Source: Stutzerimonas zhaodongensis
GTDB lineage: Bacteria > Pseudomonadota > Gammaproteobacteria > Pseudomonadales > Pseudomonadaceae
Direction: 5' to 3'
NCBI RefSeq assembly: GCF_003696365.1
Contig: NZ_RFFM01000001.1
Location: 682,001-746,000 of the forward strand
DNA length: 64,000 nt
Part shown: positions 53,636 to 62,953 of the stretch, in pieces
Layout: each line of letters starts with the position of its first letter
Position numbering within the stretch: the stretch's first letter is position 1
The notes under the pieces: generated by a model
The model's input: only the letters and a program-made list of their open reading frames with translations
The model's database searches: none
What the model was told of the DNA's origin: nothing
Made by a program: the position numbers and the translations under genes

Positions 53636-53777
53636 CACGTTCTCAGGGCGGGGTGCGATTCCCCACCGGCGGTAATGGCAGTTTTCCTTGCCTAGCCCGC
53701 GAGCGCTTGTCTTCGACAAGGTCAGCAGACCCGGTGTGATTCCGGGGCCGACGGTATAGTCCGGATGAGAGAGAGCG
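53636..53777 (+). promoter_or_regulatory. FMN riboswitch (RFN element) upstream of ribE
   Basis: All RFN boxes are present in order: TTCTCAGGGCGGGGTGCGAT, TCCCCACCGGCGGTAAT, AGCCCGCGAGCGC, GACCCGGTGTGATTCCGGGG and CCGACGGTATAGTCCGGATG followed by AGAGAGA. It ends about 123 nt before the riboflavin synthase ATG. The 588-bp gap also contains an AT-rich stretch near 53535-53560 (GTGTTAAATAATG), a possible promoter; otherwise I see nothing. Confidence 0.97.
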
Positions 53778-53899
53778 GGATGCCTCGACGGGCGCCATTC
53801 GTGCGCGCGTCTACTCCCTATCGATCTGCAGCGCCCTGTTTTATCCAAAACAGGAGTTCGTCATATGCATCGTTTCAACTGCCTTCCACGGGAGGCCGC

Positions 53900-54568
53900 A
53901 TGTTCACAGGCATAATCGAATCTATCGGCACAATTCGTGCGATGACGCCAAAGGGTGGTGATGTCCGCGTACTGGTCGAGACCGGCAAACTGGACCTTGC
54001 CGACGTAAAGCTCGGCGACAGCATCGCAGTTAACGGCGTCTGCCTGACCGCGGTCGAGCTGCCGGGCAATGGCTTCTGGGCCGATGTCAGCCGCGAGACG
54101 TTGGCCCGCACGGCCTTCATCGATCTAAAGGCCGGCAGTCGAGTCAATCTCGAGAAAGCCCTGACGCCGACCAGCCGCCTCGGCGGGCACCTGGTTAGCG
54201 GTCACGTCGATGGCGTGGGTGAAGTGGTATCGCGCGAGGAGAATGCCCGCGCCGTTCAGTTCCGCATCCGCGCACCCCGCGAGCTGGCCAAGTACATCGC
54301 GCTCAAGGGTTCGATCACGGTCGATGGCACGAGCCTGACGGTCAATGCTGTCAACGGTGCGGAGTTCGAGCTCACCATCGTCCCGCACACGTTGGCCGAA
54401 ACCATCATGGTCGACTATCGCCCCGGGCGGCAGGTGAATCTGGAAGTGGATCTGCTGGCGCGCTACCTGGAGCGCCTGCTGATGGGCGACAAGGCTGCTG
54501 AACCGAATGCCTCCGGTCTGACCGAAAGCTTTCTGGCCGAAAACGGCTACCTGAACCCGGCTCGGTAA
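53900..54568 (+). CDS. ribE: Riboflavin synthase alpha subunit
   Basis: Makes riboflavin from two 6,7-dimethyl-8-ribityllumazine molecules. 222 aa from ATG 53900 with GGAGG upstream. It starts MFTGIIESIGTI, the catalytic N-terminus. The two lumazine-binding repeats are visible as DSIAVNGVCLTA near residue 42 and TVDGTSLTVNAVN near residue 140. SRLGGHLVSGHVDGVGEV is the inter-repeat block. First gene after the FMN riboswitch. Confidence 0.97.
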   Translation: MFTGIIESIGTIRAMTPKGGDVRVLVETGKLDLADVKLGDSIAVNGVCLTAVELPGNGFWADVSRETLARTAFIDLKAGSRVNLEKALTPTSRLGGHLVSGHVDGVGEVVSREENARAVQFRIRAPRELAKYIALKGSITVDGTSLTVNAVNGAEFELTIVPHTLAETIMVDYRPGRQVNLEVDLLARYLERLLMGDKAAEPNASGLTESFLAENGYLNPAR

Positions 54569-54588
54569 AGAATAGAAGGATTGGCCAA

Positions 54589-55668
54589 ATGGCTCTGAAC
54601 ACCGCTGAAGAACTGATCGAAGACATCCGCGCTGGCAAGATGGTCATCCTCATGGATGATGAAGACCGCGAGAACGAGGGCGACATCATCGTCGCCTCCG
54701 AATGCGTGACCGCCGAGCACATCAACTTCATGGCCCGTTTCGCTCGTGGCCTGATCTGCATGCCGATGACACGCGAGCGCTGCGAAACCCTGCAACTGCC
54801 GCTTATGGCGCCGCGCAACGGCTCCGGTTTCGGCACCAAGTTCACCGTGTCCATCGAAGCTGCGGTGGGCGTGACCACCGGCATCTCCGCCGCTGACCGA
54901 GCCCGTACCGTGCGGGCTGCGGTGGCAAAGAATGCGGTAGCAGACGATATCGTCAGTCCAGGACACATCTTCCCGCTCATGGCGCAACCAGGCGGCGTCC
55001 TGGCGCGCGCCGGGCACACCGAGGCGGCCTGCGATCTGGCGCGCATGGGGGGCTTCGAACCATCCGGCGTGATCTGCGAAATCATGAATGACGACGGCAC
55101 CATGGCACGTCGTCCAGAGCTCGAGCTGTTCGCCGAACAGCACGGGCTGAAGATCGGCACCATCGCCGACCTTATCCATTACCGCATGATCCACGAGCGC
55201 ACGGTCGAACGTGTTTCCGAGCAGCCGCTGGAAACCGAGTTGGGTCAGTTCAAGTTGGTCACCTACCGCGACGGTGTGGAAGACACCGTGCACATGGCCC
55301 TGACCCGCGGCGAGATATCACCAGAAGAACCGACGCTGGTTCGCGTCCATAACATGGAGCCGCTGCGTGACCTGCTGATGGTCACGGTTCCGGGACGCTG
55401 GAGCTTGCGGGCTGCAATGAGCGAGGTGGCGAAGGCGGGAAGCGGCGTGGTTCTTTTGCTGGGCAACCCTCTGACCGGGCCGCAGCTGCTGGCCCAGCTC
55501 AACCGCCAGCATTCGCCAAGCCCCGCCACCTACAGCACGGTCGGTGCCGGTTCGCAGATTCTTCGCGACCTCGGCGTGCGCAAGATGCGCCTGATGAGTT
55601 CGCCGATGAAGTTCAACGCGATATCCGGCTTTGACCTGGAAGTTGTAGAATACCTGCCCGCCGAATAA
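54589..55668 (+). CDS. ribBA: 3,4-Dihydroxy-2-butanone-4-phosphate synthase with a degenerate GTP cyclohydrolase II-like domain
   Basis: 359 aa. The N-terminal RibB domain (residues about 1-200) has MVILMDDEDRENEGDII with the active-site acidic loop, and ATPQGGVLARAGHTEAACDLARM-type residues are read here as GGVLARAGHTEAACDLARM. The C-terminal part resembles GTP cyclohydrolase II in fold but lacks the zinc-binding CLTGD...CDCG cysteines. The stretch at that place is ALTRGEISPEEPTLVRVHN. It therefore probably makes only dihydroxybutanone phosphate, and RibA at 59.1 kb supplies the cyclohydrolase. It is 20 nt after ribE. Confidence 0.93.
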   Translation: MALNTAEELIEDIRAGKMVILMDDEDRENEGDIIVASECVTAEHINFMARFARGLICMPMTRERCETLQLPLMAPRNGSGFGTKFTVSIEAAVGVTTGISAADRARTVRAAVAKNAVADDIVSPGHIFPLMAQPGGVLARAGHTEAACDLARMGGFEPSGVICEIMNDDGTMARRPELELFAEQHGLKIGTIADLIHYRMIHERTVERVSEQPLETELGQFKLVTYRDGVEDTVHMALTRGEISPEEPTLVRVHNMEPLRDLLMVTVPGRWSLRAAMSEVAKAGSGVVLLLGNPLTGPQLLAQLNRQHSPSPATYSTVGAGSQILRDLGVRKMRLMSSPMKFNAISGFDLEVVEYLPAE

Positions 55669-55678
55669 GTGATGCCAG

Positions 55679-55712
55679 GGCGCCGCGACGAAACGCGGCG
55701 CCTTCGTTCTTT
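55679..55712 (+). terminator. Terminator-like hairpin between ribBA and ribH
   Basis: GGCGCCGCG (55679-55687) and CGCGGCGCC (55694-55702) form a perfect 9-bp stem with loop ACGAAA, followed by TTCGTTCTTT. The T run is interrupted, so it may only attenuate. It sits 21 nt before the ribH start. Confidence 0.7.
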
Positions 55713-55732
55713 AAAGAGATGAGAAACCACCT

Positions 55733-56209
55733 ATGACACTGAAGACCATCGAAGGTACCTTCATCGCCCCGCAGGGCAAGTTCGCCCTGGTCGTTGGCCG
55801 CTTCAACAGCTTCGTTGTCGAAAGCCTGGTCAGCGGCGCCGTCGATGCGCTGGTGCGCCACGGTATTCCGGAAGACGCCATCACCATCATCCGTGCGCCA
55901 GGTGCCTTCGAGATTCCGCTGGTCGCGCAAAAAGTCGCACAGCAAGGCGAGTACGACGCCATCATCGCTCTGGGCGCAGTCATCCGTGGCGGCACGCCGC
56001 ATTTCGAATACGTCGCTGGCGAATGCACCAAGGGCCTGTCGCAGGTCTCCATGGAATTCGGCGTACCGGTTGCCTTCGGCGTTCTGACGGTCGATTCCAT
56101 CGAACAGGCCATCGAGCGCTCCGGCACCAAGGCCGGCAACAAAGGCGCCGAAGCTGCTCTTTCCGCGCTTGAGATGGTGAGTCTGCTGGCGCAGCTGGAG
56201 GCCAAGTGA
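55733..56209 (+). CDS. ribH: 6,7-Dimethyl-8-ribityllumazine synthase
   Basis: 158 aa. Condenses the RibD product with dihydroxybutanone phosphate. [20 protein letters not shown] is the N-terminal substrate-loop block, [16 protein letters not shown] is the middle block, and [20 protein letters not shown] carries the active-site residues. Length is standard. It overlaps nusB by 4 bases (GTGA). Confidence 0.97.
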   Translation: MTLKTIEGTFIAPQGKFALVVGRFNSFVVESLVSGAVDALVRHGIPEDAITIIRAPGAFEIPLVAQKVAQQGEYDAIIALGAVIRGGTPHFEYVAGECTKGLSQVSMEFGVPVAFGVLTVDSIEQAIERSGTKAGNKGAEAALSALEMVSLLAQLEAK

Positions 56210-56691
56210 GCCTTAATCACGACGACAGCCAGGACGCACCACAGCCCAAGGCCAAGGGCAAGATTGCGACGCGCCGTGTGGCGCGCAGTCTGGCCATGCA
56301 GGCCCTGTATCAGTGGCATATGGCAGGCCAGAGCCTGAACGAGATCGAGGCGCAGTTTCGCGTCGACAACGATTTCTCCGGCGTCGACGGCAACTACTTC
56401 CATGAACTGCTGACCGGCGTGGCGCGCGCCAAGACCGAAGTCGATGGCGCCATCGTGCCGCATCTCGATCGTCCGCTCGAAGAACTCGACCCTGTTGAAC
56501 TGGCGGTACTGCGCCTGTCCACCTACGAGCTGATGCATCGCATCGACGTGCCGTATCGGGTGGTGATCAACGAGGGCATTGAGCTTGCGAAGGTCTTCGG
56601 CGCTACTGACGGGCACAAGTTCGTCAATGGCGTACTGGACAAGCTGGCCCCCAGCCTTCGCAGTGCCGAGGTCGGCGCGCACAAGCGCTGA
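56206..56691 (+). CDS. nusB: Transcription antitermination factor NusB
   Basis: 161 aa with a GTG start overlapping the ribH stop. [20 protein letters not shown] is the N-terminal helix block, and [20 protein letters not shown] the C-terminal conserved block. NusB binds boxA in rRNA leaders with S10 (NusE). The ribH-nusB-thiL order is conserved in gammaproteobacteria. Confidence 0.96.
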   Translation: MSLNHDDSQDAPQPKAKGKIATRRVARSLAMQALYQWHMAGQSLNEIEAQFRVDNDFSGVDGNYFHELLTGVARAKTEVDGAIVPHLDRPLEELDPVELAVLRLSTYELMHRIDVPYRVVINEGIELAKVFGATDGHKFVNGVLDKLAPSLRSAEVGAHKR

Positions 56692-56705
56692 GCCTGATCT
56701 GCCTG

Positions 56706-57665
56706 ATGGGTGAGTTCGAGCTGATCCGCCAGTACTTCGCCGCCGCCGCTTGTGCCAGGGCTGGCGGCGATGTCGTTTTGGGTATCGGTGATGACTGCGC
56801 CTTGCTTGCCGTTCCGCCCGGTGAACAGCTGGCTATCTCCACCGACTCTCTGACGGTCGGGGTGCACTTCCCTGACCGATGCGATCCCTATCTGCTCGGC
56901 CAGCGCGCATTAGCCGTTTCCACCAGTGATCTCGCCGGCATGGGCGCCACGCCAATCGGTTTTACCCTGGCGCTGACGCTTCCCTCTGTCGATCCCGACT
57001 GGCTGGCCGAGTTTACCCGCGGCCTCGAAACGATGGCGGCTGGCTGCGCGATGCGCCTGATTGGCGGTGACACCACGCGCGGCCCGTTGAGCATGACCCT
57101 GACGGTATTCGGTCGTCTGCCGGCCGGCGCGGCCCTGCTGCGCAGCGGTGCGCGGCCGGGTGACCTGCTCTGTGTCGGCGGTGCGCTGGGCGATGCGGCC
57201 GGCGCGCTGCCAATCGTGCTGGGCGAACGTCCAGCCGATAGCGCTCAGGCGTCGGCTCTGCTGCGACGCTATTGGTCACCGCAGCCCCAGCTTGCGCTGG
57301 GCCAGGCCTTGCGTGGCAGGGCCACCGCGGCGCTGGATATTTCCGATGGATTGCTGGCCGATTGCGCGCATATTGCGGGCGCCTCGGGTGTCGCGCTGCA
57401 GATCGAGCAGGCCCGGCTGCCGTTTTCTGATGCACTGCTGGCTGTCGCGGGCGCCGAGCGGGCGCTGCAACACGCGCTGGCAGGCGGTGACGACTACCTG
57501 CTGGCGTTCACGCTTCCATCTGCGGAGTTGCCTTCGCTGCTTGACGAGGGGTGGCCGGTCCATGTGATTGGCAGGGTCAGCGCGGGCGATGGCGTTCAGT
57601 TGCTCGATTCGAACGGCTCCGCAGTGACGGTCAGTCATCGAGGCTTCAACCACTTCAAGACCTGA
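56706..57665 (+). CDS. thiL: Thiamine-monophosphate kinase
   Basis: 319 aa. Phosphorylates thiamine monophosphate to the pyrophosphate. GEFELIRQYFAAAA is the usual start, GIGDDCALLAVPPGEQLAIS holds the Mg/ATP-binding aspartates, and LGQRALAVSTSDLAGMGATP and GGDTTRGPLSMTLTVFG are family motifs. It is 14 nt downstream of nusB and likely in the same operon. The ATG at 56706 has only a weak ribosome site. Confidence 0.95.
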   Translation: MGEFELIRQYFAAAACARAGGDVVLGIGDDCALLAVPPGEQLAISTDSLTVGVHFPDRCDPYLLGQRALAVSTSDLAGMGATPIGFTLALTLPSVDPDWLAEFTRGLETMAAGCAMRLIGGDTTRGPLSMTLTVFGRLPAGAALLRSGARPGDLLCVGGALGDAAGALPIVLGERPADSAQASALLRRYWSPQPQLALGQALRGRATAALDISDGLLADCAHIAGASGVALQIEQARLPFSDALLAVAGAERALQHALAGGDDYLLAFTLPSAELPSLLDEGWPVHVIGRVSAGDGVQLLDSNGSAVTVSHRGFNHFKT

Positions 57666-57704
57666 GCGGCGCACGCCGTTCGGCCAGACTAAAAGGAACA
57701 CCCT

Positions 57705-58205
57705 TTGAGCGACTCCATGCAGCCTGCCACTCAAACCGTGCCCGTGTCGGTATGGAGCAATCCTTGGCACAACCTGGCTTTTGGTTTCGGCTCGGGCACT
57801 CTGCCGAAAGCGCCGGGCACCTGGGGTTCTCTGGTAGCGCTGGCATTCGTGCCGTTGCTGCAGATGCTGTCAGGTTGGGCTTATGGTGTCGTGATCATTG
57901 CGAGCATGCTGTTCGGCATCTGGCTCTGCGGCAAGGTGGCCGAGGACCTCGGGGTGCATGACCATGAAGGAATCGTCTGGGACGAGTTCGCTGGAATCTG
58001 GATCACCTTCTGGCTGGTGCCTGCGGGCTGGTACTGGCTGCTGCTTGGTTTCGTCGTGTTCCGGATACTCGACATCTTCAAACCATGGCCGATCTGTTGG
58101 GTCGACCGCCACGTTCATGGTGGGTTGGGGATCATGCTGGACGACATCCTTGCCGGCTTTGCGGCCTGTGGTCTGATGCACCTGATGGTCTTGTGGCTGG
58201 GATAA
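57705..58205 (+). CDS. pgpA: Phosphatidylglycerophosphatase A
   Basis: 166 aa. Dephosphorylates phosphatidylglycerophosphate in the inner membrane. I read TTG 57705 as start, since AAAAGGAA lies about 7 nt upstream; ATG 57717 is further. The conserved block FGSGTLPKAPGTWGSLVALA begins near residue 25, and GIVWDEFAGIWIT holds the acidic catalytic residues. Three or four hydrophobic helices follow. It lies in the nusB-thiL-pgpA order. Confidence 0.94.
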   Translation: MSDSMQPATQTVPVSVWSNPWHNLAFGFGSGTLPKAPGTWGSLVALAFVPLLQMLSGWAYGVVIIASMLFGIWLCGKVAEDLGVHDHEGIVWDEFAGIWITFWLVPAGWYWLLLGFVVFRILDIFKPWPICWVDRHVHGGLGIMLDDILAGFAACGLMHLMVLWLG

Positions 58206-58314
58206 CGCGGATGTCAGGCAATCAGAGGGCTCCGGCTGTGCGGCTGATCGCTGTATGCACCCTGGCGCTCATGGAAGAATGCCGACCTATTCCGTTCCAA
58301 GGAAGCCGCCGCTG

Positions 58315-58962
58315 ATGCGCTCCGTTGTCTTGCTGCTTGCCTGCGCTCTTTCGCTTGTCTCATTTGCTCTTACGGCAGCCCCTCGCGTGCAAGTGGTCGG
58401 TCTTTTTCCAGGCGCAGTGGTGATGAATGTCGATGGTCAACGCAAGCTGGTGCGTGTCGGTCAGGCAGGGCCTGGTGGTGTCGAAGTCGTCAGCGCTGAC
58501 GGGACGGGTGCGGTGCTGCGTGTCGAAGGAGTCGAGCGGCGCTATGGGCTAAGCCGCGAGCTGAGCGTCGGCTTTGCCGAGCCGGAGCGGCGACAGGTAA
58601 GCATTGCTCAGGGACAGGGTGGCCACTATTGGGTGGCAGGCTCGATCAATGGTCAACCGGTGCAATTCCTCGTCGATACGGGCGCTACCTCGGTAGCCAT
58701 CAACGAAAATCAGGCGCGGCGGCTGGGGATTGATTTCCGGGTCGATGGTCGGCAAATCGTCGTTGGTACCGCAAGCGGCACGGCCAAGGCTTGGCGCGTC
58801 AATCTCAATAGCGTAAAGGTCGGCGCGATCGATGTACTGGGTGTCGAAGCCGTCGTTGTGGAAGGAGGCTCACCCACTGACGCCTTGCTTGGCATGAGTT
58901 TTCTGAGTCGAGTCAGCTGGCGGGAAGATCAGGGCGTATTGAAGCTCGAATCGAAACTCTAG
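58315..58962 (+). CDS. Retropepsin-like aspartic protease-family protein
   Basis: 215 aa from ATG 58315, with a signal peptide (SVVLLLACALSLVSFALTAA). The mature N-terminal part (about 85 residues) is of unknown type. From about residue 100 the clan AA fold appears, with the catalytic motif VQFLVDTGATSVAIN. The C-terminal DALLGMSFLSRVSWRED is the second conserved block. It is probably a periplasmic or membrane-bound protease-like protein of the TIGR02281 type. Monocistronic; function unproven. Confidence 0.85.
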   Translation: MRSVVLLLACALSLVSFALTAAPRVQVVGLFPGAVVMNVDGQRKLVRVGQAGPGGVEVVSADGTGAVLRVEGVERRYGLSRELSVGFAEPERRQVSIAQGQGGHYWVAGSINGQPVQFLVDTGATSVAINENQARRLGIDFRVDGRQIVVGTASGTAKAWRVNLNSVKVGAIDVLGVEAVVVEGGSPTDALLGMSFLSRVSWREDQGVLKLESKL

Positions 58963-59117
58963 CGCGCAGCCTCGAAGATTTGCTATCGATGCTTAATACG
59001 CCTCGCATGCACGATGGGAGTGGGAGGAGGGGGCTGCGCTTGCTGCTTCAACCTTGACGCTCCACTGACGTAACTGCTGTTACAATATCCGCTTTTCCGC
59101 CTTCTGGAGTCTCTCCG

Positions 59118-59735
59118 GTGTCTGTCGTGTTCGTCGCCGCTTCCAAACTGCCGACACCCTTCGGCGTGTTCACCATGCATGGTTTTCTCGATCAGGACAC
59201 GGGCAAGGAGCATGTCGTACTGACCTTGGGCGATGTCGCGGACGGCAAGCCTGTGCTCGGGCGCCTGCACTCCGAGTGTCTGACGGGCGATGCCCTGTTC
59301 AGCCTGCGCTGTGATTGCGGTTTTCAGCTGGAGGCGGCACTGCGGGCGATCTCCGAAGAAGGTCGTGGCGCGTTGCTCTACCTGCGACAGGAAGGTCGCG
59401 GCATTGGCCTGTTGAACAAGATACGCGCCTATGAGCTGCAGGATGCTGGCGCTGACACCGTCGAAGCCAACGAGCGTCTCGGCTTTGCACCGGATATGCG
59501 TGATTATGCGATCTGCCTGCCGATGCTCGAGCACCTCGGGATCGCCGAAATCAAGCTGATGACCAACAATCCGCGTAAGGTCAAGGCGTTGCAGGGGTTT
59601 GGCATCCGTGTGGCTGCACGTATGCCGCTGGAAATCGCTCATAACCCGCATAACGAAAAGTACCTGGCCACCAAGGCCGGTAAGCTCGGTCATATGCTCG
59701 GCGAGATTCACCAGGGCGAAGCCGAGCAGTCGTGA
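59118..59735 (+). CDS. ribA: GTP cyclohydrolase II
   Basis: Opens GTP to 2,5-diamino-6-ribosylamino-4(3H)-pyrimidinone 5'-phosphate, the first committed riboflavin step. 205 aa with a GTG start and GGAG upstream. [20 protein letters not shown] carries the three zinc cysteines. [20 protein letters not shown] and [19 protein letters not shown] are GCHII blocks. It is separate from the FMN riboswitch cluster but complements the degenerate domain in RibBA. It overlaps the next gene by 4 bases. Confidence 0.97.
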   Translation: MSVVFVAASKLPTPFGVFTMHGFLDQDTGKEHVVLTLGDVADGKPVLGRLHSECLTGDALFSLRCDCGFQLEAALRAISEEGRGALLYLRQEGRGIGLLNKIRAYELQDAGADTVEANERLGFAPDMRDYAICLPMLEHLGIAEIKLMTNNPRKVKALQGFGIRVAARMPLEIAHNPHNEKYLATKAGKLGHMLGEIHQGEAEQS

Positions 59736-60151
59736 GCCGCACAGCTGCTCGCCGTCAGCTGTCGCGGGACGGCTTGTTGATGCTGCTGTTGATCCTCGTG
59801 CCAGTGCTTGCGAGCAGCCAACTCCCCAGGGTGACCGGCAGCCTTTCCGACGGTCTTGCCTTCCCGCTGTTTTTTGCAGGCTTGGCACTGCTTTTTCTCA
59901 GCCTGCCTCGCTTCACTGCCTATAAACACGCGCTTATCGATACCGAGAAGTCCTTCGACAGTGATGCGGAGCCTGCTGCATGGACCGCACTCCGCCTTGT
60001 CCGCTTGCGTGCTCTGCGTGTAGCCGGATTGCCCGCCTGGGTCGCCGCGCTCGGCGCACCGCTGGGGCTGGAGCCGGTCGGCCAGCTGTTATTGGTGTGC
60101 GGCAGCCTGACCCTGCTCTTGCTCTACCGCGTCCCTCGTCAGCTGCAGTGA
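59732..60151 (+). CDS. Small hydrophobic protein of unknown function
   Basis: 139 aa with a GTG start in the GTGA overlap with ribA. Four hydrophobic segments are likely: [57 protein letters not shown] and [20 protein letters not shown] do not recognise the family. Its stop TGA shares one base with the btuF ATG, so it is co-translated between ribA and btuF. Confidence 0.75.
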   Translation: MSRTAARRQLSRDGLLMLLLILVPVLASSQLPRVTGSLSDGLAFPLFFAGLALLFLSLPRFTAYKHALIDTEKSFDSDAEPAAWTALRLVRLRALRVAGLPAWVAALGAPLGLEPVGQLLLVCGSLTLLLLYRVPRQLQ

Positions 60152-60951
60152 TGCGCACGCTCCTGCTCTGTCTCGCACTGCTTGCTGCGCCACTGCTCGC
60201 CGCGTCCGAGCGAGTCGTCAGCCTGGCGCCCTCGCTTAGCGAAATCATGCTGGAGCTGGACGCTGTGGATCTGCTGGTCGGCGTACTGGACGGTGGCGAG
60301 CGGCCCGCACCGCTCGTTCACATTCCCTCGGTCGGCCGTATCGGCCAGCTGGAAATGGAAAGCCTGCTCGCGTTACAGCCAACGCTGGTGTTGCTCTGGC
60401 CGGATAGCATCACTCGCGCGCAGCGAGACCAGATTGCGCAGTTCGGCATACAGGTGCTCGTGGTTCAGCCTGAATCCCTGGCGCAACTGGGTGACCAGTT
60501 CGCCCTGATCGGTAAGCGGGTCGGGCGCGAAGAGCAGGGGCTCAGGCTTGAGCGTGAGTTCGGGCGGGGCCTGGATCAGTTGCGACGTCAGTTCCATCGC
60601 GAACAGCCGCTGTCGGTGTTCTACCAGATATGGAATCGGCCGTTGTACACGCTCGGCGGGCGACAGATCATCAGTGACGCCATCGAGGTGTGCGGCGGAC
60701 GCAATGTCTTCGCCGATCTCCAGTTGCCAGCACCTCAGGTCAGCGTGGAGTCGGTGCTATCCCGCAATCCTGAAGCGATTCTGGCTGGCAGCGGTGCGCA
60801 ACTGGCCGAGTGGAAAGCCTGGCCGCAACTCGCTGCGGTACGTAATGGCTATCTGTGGGAAGTCCCGGACAAAGGATTGGAGCGCCCGAGCTTCCAGATG
60901 CTTGGCGCAATCGGGAAGCTCTGCGAGGTGATGGCGCAGGCTGCGCCCTGA
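60151..60951 (+). CDS. btuF: Cobalamin-binding periplasmic protein BtuF-like
   Basis: 266 aa from ATG 60151; the ORF extends upstream, but that part lies in the previous gene. A signal peptide (RTLLLCLALLAAPLLAA) is followed by SERVVSLAPSLSEIMLELDA, typical of helical-backbone binding proteins. YQIWNRPLYTLGGRQIISDA, DAIEVCGGRNVFADL and RPSFQMLGAIGKLCEVM fit BtuF. Ligand assignment rests on its position beside btuB and on BtuF-like sequence. The permease and ATPase btuCD are not in the window. Confidence 0.9.
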   Translation: MRTLLLCLALLAAPLLAASERVVSLAPSLSEIMLELDAVDLLVGVLDGGERPAPLVHIPSVGRIGQLEMESLLALQPTLVLLWPDSITRAQRDQIAQFGIQVLVVQPESLAQLGDQFALIGKRVGREEQGLRLEREFGRGLDQLRRQFHREQPLSVFYQIWNRPLYTLGGRQIISDAIEVCGGRNVFADLQLPAPQVSVESVLSRNPEAILAGSGAQLAEWKAWPQLAAVRNGYLWEVPDKGLERPSFQMLGAIGKLCEVMAQAAP

Positions 60952-60970
60952 ATGCGCGCGCCCCTGCGGC

Positions 60971-62845
60971 TTAAAGTGCTGGCGTCCAGGTGACGGCGAT
61001 TAGCCCTGCGCGGCCCTGCTCGCGGTATCCGTAGACGCTGTCCATGTCGCCAAAGGTGCGCTGATACTGTGCCTGGTGATAATCCTTATCCAGCACATTC
61101 TCCAGCTTTGCTTCCCAGCGTAGTTCGGGGCTGGCCCGCCAGCTGGTGCGCAGGTCCAGCACCGCGTAACCCGGAATCGTACTGCGCTCGGACTGAAAAC
61201 TCGCATTGAATCCGCTGTCGTCGAAACGCTGGCTGAAAGCTTGCCAGGTCGCCCCGAAGCCAAAGTCGCCAAACTGACGATCCAAGTCCAGGCTCAGCGT
61301 GCGCTTGGCGCGGCGCTGCAGCACACGACCACTGTCCCGGTCGCGCGGGTCAATGATGCTGACCCCTAGATTGGTCTGCCATCCCAGCAGCTCTTGGGCC
61401 ACGCTAGCCTCGAAACCGTTGATTCGGGCGTGGTTGACGTTCTCCATCTGGCGTCCACCCCAAGCAATCATGTCATCTACGTCGGTGCGATAAACCGAGG
61501 CTTCAAAATGGGTACCGCTTAAATCGGCGCGCCACTGTAGCTCGTAGGTCTTCGAAGTTTCCGGCTTCAGGTCCGGATTGGGCCCCCAGGCCGGCGGCGC
61601 GTAGAGGTCGGTGAAGGTGGGCGCACGAAAGCCTTCCCCATAACTCAGTATCCAGCGCTGCCACTGGCCTACCGGCAGGCTGAACGCTGCGTTCCAGCTC
61701 TTATGTCTGCCAAATTGCTCGTTGTCGTCATGGCGCAGGCCCAGCTCTGTGCCGAAACGTTCTCCCTGATAGCTGTGCTGGGCAAAGAAGGCCATGTTGT
61801 CGCGGCTATCTTCCTGATAGGCCGTGGTGGCGTTCAGACGATCTTCGTACCAGTCGGTGCCGAGCGCCAGCTGGTGTTGTTCGGTAAGTGATATGTGGTT
61901 GATCCAGGCTGCAGAGTGCCGGGTGGTTTCCAGCAGGCCGTCATTGAAGGCGGACCCGACCGCGCGGTTGCGGTCAAAGCTACGCCCCAGCTCCAGGCGA
62001 CTGTTCCATGTCTCGTTCAGCTGCCCGTCTAGATAGCCGCTGTAGCTACTGACCCGAAACTCGTCACGAGGAGAGCCTGGAGCAAATTCGTAAGCATCAT
62101 CGTATTCGTTCTTGCCACGCTGGTCGTTCAGGCTCAGGCCCGCCTTCCAGTCGGCTTCGAACTGATGGTCGAGCTTCAGGTGCAAAGCTTTGGTGCGCTG
62201 CCCATCCTCATCGCGGTCGGCGCCAATGTTGTCACGGGTGATATCGAAGCCTTCGCGTTCGTCGAGGCTGGCACCGAGGTGCACGCGGGTCTTCTCGGTG
62301 CCTCCAGACAGGCTCAAGCTGCGCTGAAAGTTCTGTTCGCTGCCGGCGGCCAGTCGTACTTCAGGATTCAATCCCGGCTCACCGCTACGCGTGAAAATCT
62401 GGATGACGCCACCGATGGCGTCGGCTCCGTAAAGTGATGAGCGCGGCCCGCGGATGACCTCGATACGCTCAACGCTGTCGATGGCCAGATAGTCGAGGCG
62501 GGTGAAGCCGCTAGTTGCCGAGGATATGCGCTGGCCGTCCAGCAAGACCAGGGTTTGTGCCGTGCCGGTGCCTCGCAGTGATAACGAGGGCAGACCACCG
62601 GCGCTGCTAACAAGCACGCCAGGAACCCGTCGCAGCAGCTCAGGCAGACTGCGGGCCTGCAGGCGCTCGATATCAGCGCGAGTAAATACCGTGTTGGCGG
62701 CGGTGGCCTGTGCACGTGGTTCTGCTTGGCGCGCCGAGGTGACGAGCATGTTTGGCAATTGATAGCTGTCACTCAGTTTCGTATCGGCATATGCCTGGGT
62801 GGCCGGCAGCAGTGCAACGGCGATGGCAAGACGGGACAGTTTCAT
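60971..62845 (-). CDS. btuB: TonB-dependent vitamin B12 receptor BtuB
   Basis: 624 aa from ATG 62845 (a TTG lies 9 nt upstream). A signal peptide (KLSRLAIAVALLPATQAYA) is followed by a TonB-box-like stretch (NMLVTSAR). The plug domain has RRVPGVLVSSAGGLPSLSLR and LVLLDGQRISS and IEVIRGPRSSLYGADAIGG. A 22-strand barrel follows and ends GLIAVTWTPAL. It imports corrinoids across the outer membrane with TonB. A B12 riboswitch precedes it by 109 nt. It converges with btuF. Confidence 0.94.
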   Translation of the reverse strand: MKLSRLAIAVALLPATQAYADTKLSDSYQLPNMLVTSARQAEPRAQATAANTVFTRADIERLQARSLPELLRRVPGVLVSSAGGLPSLSLRGTGTAQTLVLLDGQRISSATSGFTRLDYLAIDSVERIEVIRGPRSSLYGADAIGGVIQIFTRSGEPGLNPEVRLAAGSEQNFQRSLSLSGGTEKTRVHLGASLDEREGFDITRDNIGADRDEDGQRTKALHLKLDHQFEADWKAGLSLNDQRGKNEYDDAYEFAPGSPRDEFRVSSYSGYLDGQLNETWNSRLELGRSFDRNRAVGSAFNDGLLETTRHSAAWINHISLTEQHQLALGTDWYEDRLNATTAYQEDSRDNMAFFAQHSYQGERFGTELGLRHDDNEQFGRHKSWNAAFSLPVGQWQRWILSYGEGFRAPTFTDLYAPPAWGPNPDLKPETSKTYELQWRADLSGTHFEASVYRTDVDDMIAWGGRQMENVNHARINGFEASVAQELLGWQTNLGVSIIDPRDRDSGRVLQRRAKRTLSLDLDRQFGDFGFGATWQAFSQRFDDSGFNASFQSERSTIPGYAVLDLRTSWRASPELRWEAKLENVLDKDYHQAQYQRTFGDMDSVYGYREQGRAGLIAVTWTPAL

Positions 62846-62953
62846 CAGGTTCAATCCTCAAAAGATCGTACTTTTGAGGAGGGCAGAAACAAGCGCGGGG
62901 ACTGGCGGGCAGCAGCGCTTGACGGTGCTGCCCTCCGCAACACCAGTCGAATC

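Noticed and set aside
53312..53848. N-terminal extension of the dioxygenase-like protein to 434 aa
   Set aside because: It would cover the complement of the FMN riboswitch; ATG 53311 has a good ribosome site and a normal domain start.
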